From CAZOOA01 sp964581355 (GTDB taxonomy: Bacteria > Bacillota > Dethiobacteria > DTU022 > UBA8154), in the NCBI GenBank assembly GCA_964581355.1, contig CAZOOA010000092.1, forward strand, positions 1 to 8,811: a stretch of 8,811 bases of DNA, in the 5' to 3' direction. Shown in pieces: positions 6,241-8,811 of the stretch. Within the stretch, counting starts at the first letter, position 1; the number at the start of each line of letters is the position of its first letter. The position numbers and the translations under genes are program-made. Below the pieces are notes generated by a model, which did no database searches, was not told the origin of the DNA, and saw only the letters and a program-made list of their open reading frames with translations.

Positions 6241-6265
6241 ATAATTCAAAGGGAGGAATGATTGC

Positions 6266-8137
6266 ATGGCTAAAAAGGGGTTTCAGGCAGAAACGAAAAG
6301 GCTGCTGGAAATTGTGATTAATTCGATCTACTCCAACAAAGAAATTTTTTTAAGAGAATTGATTTCGAACGCCAGTGATGCCATTGACAAAATGTATTAC
6401 AAATCTTTGACCGATGATTCAGTATCCTTCAACAAGGATGATTATTTTATTAAAATAACAGTGGACAAAGAAAGCAGGCTGTTGAAGATATCGGATACAG
6501 GGATAGGAATGACAAAAGAAGAACTGGAAACGAATATAGGGACTATTGCCAGAAGCGGTTCTCTTGATTTTAAGCAAGCAATCGAAATTGAAGACGGATA
6601 TGATATTATTGGCCAGTTTGGAATTGGTTTGTATTCAGCTTTTATGGTAGCCGATAAGCTTACAATCATCAGCAAGGCTTTTGGAAGCGATGAAGCCTAT
6701 AAGTGGGAATCTACAGGTGCGGATGGGTATACCATTACTCCGGCGGAAAAAGATACAGTGGGTACAGATGTTATTTTAACCATTCGGGAAAGCATGGAAG
6801 ATGAAGATTATGACCAGTACCTGGACGAACACAGGCTGAAATGGCTGGTAAAAAATTACTCTGACTTCATCCGGTACCCGATTAAAATGGATCTGCTAAA
6901 GAGTAAACCGAAAGAGGAAAATGAAGAGGAATTGGAAGAATATGTGGAAGAAGAAATCGTAAACAGCATGGTGCCTATTTGGGAGAGAAATAAAAATGAA
7001 CTGACTGAAGAAGATTATTTGAATTTTTACAGGGAGAGACGTTACGGGTTCGATGACCCGTTGAGCTATATGCATATCAAAGCAGAAGGGACAGTCAGCT
7101 TTAAAGCAGTGTTGTTTATCCCGGAAAAGCCTCCCTTTGACTTCTATACCAAGGATTTTGAAAAAGGACTGGAGCTTTACTCCAATGGAGTTCTGATTAT
7201 GAAAAAATGTGCGGACCTGTTACCAGATTACTTCAGCTTTGTAAAAGGTGTGGTGGATTCTGAAGATCTATCACTGAATATCTCCAGAGAAATGCTTCAG
7301 CACGACCGCCAGTTAAATGTAATCGCGAAAAATATTAAAAACAGGGTGAAAAAAGAACTACAGGAGATCATGAAGGACCAGCGGGAAAAATATGAAGAGT
7401 TTTTCCAGTCTTTTGGCAGGCAGTTAAAATTCGGGATCTATAGCGATTTTGGGCAAAATAAAGAAACATTGCAGGATCTGCTGCTGTTTTATTCATCGAA
7501 GGAGGAAAAGATGGTTTCCCTCGATGAATACTGTTCCAGGATGCTTGAAAAACAGGAGTACATTTACTATGCCACAGGCGATTCGGTGAGCCGGATAGAC
7601 AAACTGCCCCAGGTAGAGTTTATGAAAGATAAAGGATATGAAATCCTTTATTTGACCGAAGATGTCGATGAATTTGCCATTAAAATGATGGGAACTTACC
7701 AGGATAAAGAATTCAAATCTGTTTCCAGTAAAGACCTGGGGTTAGAAAAAGACGAATCCAGTCAAGAGGATTTGCAAGAAAATGCGGAGATGTTTCGTAA
7801 AATGCAGGAATTATTGTCTGACAAGGTTCAAACAGTGCGGGCCTCGGAAAGGTTGAAAGATCATCCCGTATGCCTTGTCAACGAAGGCGAGATTTCCATA
7901 GAAATGGAAAAAATTCTAAGTTCCATGCCCAATAATCAAAATATAGAGGCGGAAAAGGCCTTGGAGATCAACATCAACCATAATGTATTTCAGTCCCTGA
8001 AAGATGCATACCAACAAGATGAAGACAAATTCAAGCTTTATACGGATCTGCTATATAACCAGGCGTGTCTCATTGAAGGTCTGCCCATAGATGATCCAGT
8101 GGAATACACCAATAAAATATGCAAAATAATGAAATAG
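6266..8137 (+). CDS. htpG: Chaperone protein HtpG (bacterial Hsp90)
   Basis: This is a cytosolic ATP-dependent chaperone that acts as a homodimer on partly folded client proteins, usually with DnaK. At 623 residues it has the standard bacterial length. The N-terminal GHKL ATPase domain shows ELISNASDAIDK (E31 and N35 of the active site), DTGIGM (77-82, D77 binding adenine), GQFGIGLYS (116-124, ATP lid) and GTDV (166-169). A short acidic stretch (about 215-231) stands where eukaryotic Hsp90 has its charged linker. The middle domain carries NISREMLQ (338-345), with R341 the conserved arginine that contacts ATP phosphate. The C-terminal dimerisation domain covers about 510-623, and there is no MEEVD tail, as expected for bacteria. 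AAAGGGAGG lies 9 nt before the ATG. It appears more AT-rich and lysine/glutamate-rich than the ger genes. It has its own promoter and all key residues are intact. Confidence 0.97.
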   Translation: MAKKGFQAETKRLLEIVINSIYSNKEIFLRELISNASDAIDKMYYKSLTDDSVSFNKDDYFIKITVDKESRLLKISDTGIGMTKEELETNIGTIARSGSLDFKQAIEIEDGYDIIGQFGIGLYSAFMVADKLTIISKAFGSDEAYKWESTGADGYTITPAEKDTVGTDVILTIRESMEDEDYDQYLDEHRLKWLVKNYSDFIRYPIKMDLLKSKPKEENEEELEEYVEEEIVNSMVPIWERNKNELTEEDYLNFYRERRYGFDDPLSYMHIKAEGTVSFKAVLFIPEKPPFDFYTKDFEKGLELYSNGVLIMKKCADLLPDYFSFVKGVVDSEDLSLNISREMLQHDRQLNVIAKNIKNRVKKELQEIMKDQREKYEEFFQSFGRQLKFGIYSDFGQNKETLQDLLLFYSSKEEKMVSLDEYCSRMLEKQEYIYYATGDSVSRIDKLPQVEFMKDKGYEILYLTEDVDEFAIKMMGTYQDKEFKSVSSKDLGLEKDESSQEDLQENAEMFRKMQELLSDKVQTVRASERLKDHPVCLVNEGEISIEMEKILSSMPNNQNIEAEKALEININHNVFQSLKDAYQQDEDKFKLYTDLLYNQACLIEGLPIDDPVEYTNKICKIMK

Positions 8138-8161
8138 CGCTCACATTCAGTTCATCAGGAA

Positions 8162-8177
8162 GGGCTCAGCAGTTACA
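8162..8177. repeat. Possible end fragment of the structured repeat
   Basis: The 16 bases here match the right end of copy A (1148-1163) at 14 of 16 positions, including AGCA and TTACA. No matching body or hairpin is present nearby, so this may be a relic or chance. Confidence 0.3.
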
Positions 8178-8234
8178 ATTTTTTATCCATCATTTTGCGA
8201 TGCTTCCAAAGTAAATGACAGGGATGTGTTAACA

Positions 8235-8811
8235 TTGTGTGGTCGCTTTTCATTGTTTGATCTGCTAGGTGTTAAGGTACGGTTTAACCTTGGCCAGTTG
8301 GACTGGCTAACACCGCGATATAATATAGTTCCTTCTCAGGAAGTGCTGGCAATAATTAGCGGTGAAGAATATAATGAAGTCCAGCTAAAATGGGGACTCA
8401 TCCCTTTTTGGGCCAAGGATCTTTCATCCACCAAGGCTATGATCAATGCCAGGGCAGAAACAGTGGATCAAAAGCCCAGCTTTAAAAAAAGCTTCAGACA
8501 TAAAAGATGCCTGATTCCTGCTGATGGATTTTATGAGTGGAAGAAAGGGGAAAAAGGGAAAAGGCCCTACCGGATCACCCTAAAAGGTGGAGGCGTGTTT
8601 GCGTTTGCCGGGTTGTGGGACAGGTGGAAATCATCCCAGGGGGAGACAATTGATTCCTGCACCATTATTACGACTGCGCCCAACGAGCTTTTAGAGTCGA
8701 TTCACAACCGCATGCCGGTTATTATGCCTGAAGAAGCAGAACATATCTGGCTGGATCCCGATGCTGATACTGCAGACCTTAAGTCTCTACTCAACCCTTA
8801 TCCGTCCGAAT
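8235..8811 (+). CDS. yedK: SRAP-family abasic-site processing protein (YedK/HMCES type), 3' end outside the window
   Basis: This is an SOS-response-associated peptidase family protein. Studied members (E. coli YedK, human HMCES) bind abasic sites in single-stranded DNA and form a thiazolidine crosslink through the amino-terminal cysteine. The 192 visible codons begin MCGRFSLFD, giving Cys2, the catalytic residue once Met is removed. Other family residues are present: WGLIPFWA (53-60), NARAET with N71 and R73, IPADGFYEW with E101, and HNRMPV with H157, corresponding to N75, R77, E105 and H160 of E. coli YedK. The start is TTG at 8235, with AGGGA (8220-8224) 10 nt upstream; the in-frame GTG at 8226 is too close to that site and would bury the cysteine. 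It begins 97 nt after htpG with no clear terminator between, so cotranscription is possible. No LexA-type box is evident. Confidence 0.93.
   Translation, partial: MCGRFSLFDLLGVKVRFNLGQLDWLTPRYNIVPSQEVLAIISGEEYNEVQLKWGLIPFWAKDLSSTKAMINARAETVDQKPSFKKSFRHKRCLIPADGFYEWKKGEKGKRPYRITLKGGGVFAFAGLWDRWKSSQGETIDSCTIITTAPNELLESIHNRMPVIMPEEAEHIWLDPDADTADLKSLLNPYPSE

Noticed and set aside
5940..6265. CIRCE (HrcA) or CtsR operator for htpG
   Set aside because: Neither the TTAGCACTC/GAGTGCTAA palindrome nor a GTCAAA-type direct repeat is present.
1..8811. CRISPR array, tRNA, rRNA or complete insertion sequence
   Set aside because: No regularly spaced repeats, tRNA-like or rRNA-like sequence, or transposase reading frame was seen.

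Overview
All genes lie on the plus strand and fit an endospore-forming, probably anaerobic Firmicute (class Clostridia). The evidence is a three-gene GerA-type spore germinant receptor locus, an S-layer-homology (SLH) surface protein and Gram-positive-style Shine-Dalgarno sites. The style of the germination proteins recalls Peptococcaceae-like spore formers, but genus cannot be set from this window.

Layout. Positions 1-997 hold the C-terminal end of an RCC1-repeat/SLH surface protein whose upstream part is broken across frames. Positions 998-1431 are non-coding. They hold a 16-bp tandem repeat, a structured ~142-bp repeat element (copy A), a strong intrinsic terminator, a candidate forespore (sigma G) promoter and the ribosome binding site of the germination operon. 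From 1432 to 5669 runs the receptor locus: A subunit (best start GTG 1432, later than the longest open frame), B subunit (APC-type permease) and C subunit (lipoprotein). The C gene carries a single in-frame TGA at 5322-5324, after which typical C-terminal GerAC sequence continues in the same frame. A second copy of the structured repeat (copy B) sits between the B and C genes. A 67-residue two-helix membrane protein follows at 5736.

A 326-bp gap (5940-6265) has a good sigma-A-like promoter overlapped by an inverted repeat and leads into htpG (Hsp90, 6266-8137). The window ends inside an SRAP-family gene (YedK/HMCES type, abasic-site DNA-protein crosslinking). Its TTG start at 8235 puts the catalytic cysteine at position 2.

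How the genes work together. The A and B subunits and the lipoprotein C subunit would form a germinant receptor in the inner spore membrane. If the TGA in the C gene is real and not read through, this receptor is probably damaged. HtpG and SRAP are stress functions (protein folding and DNA damage) with no obvious link to germination. The most noteworthy non-coding signal is the pair of related hairpin elements, one upstream of the A gene and one inside the operon, with stem pairing kept despite sequence divergence. I found no clearly new multi-gene system.
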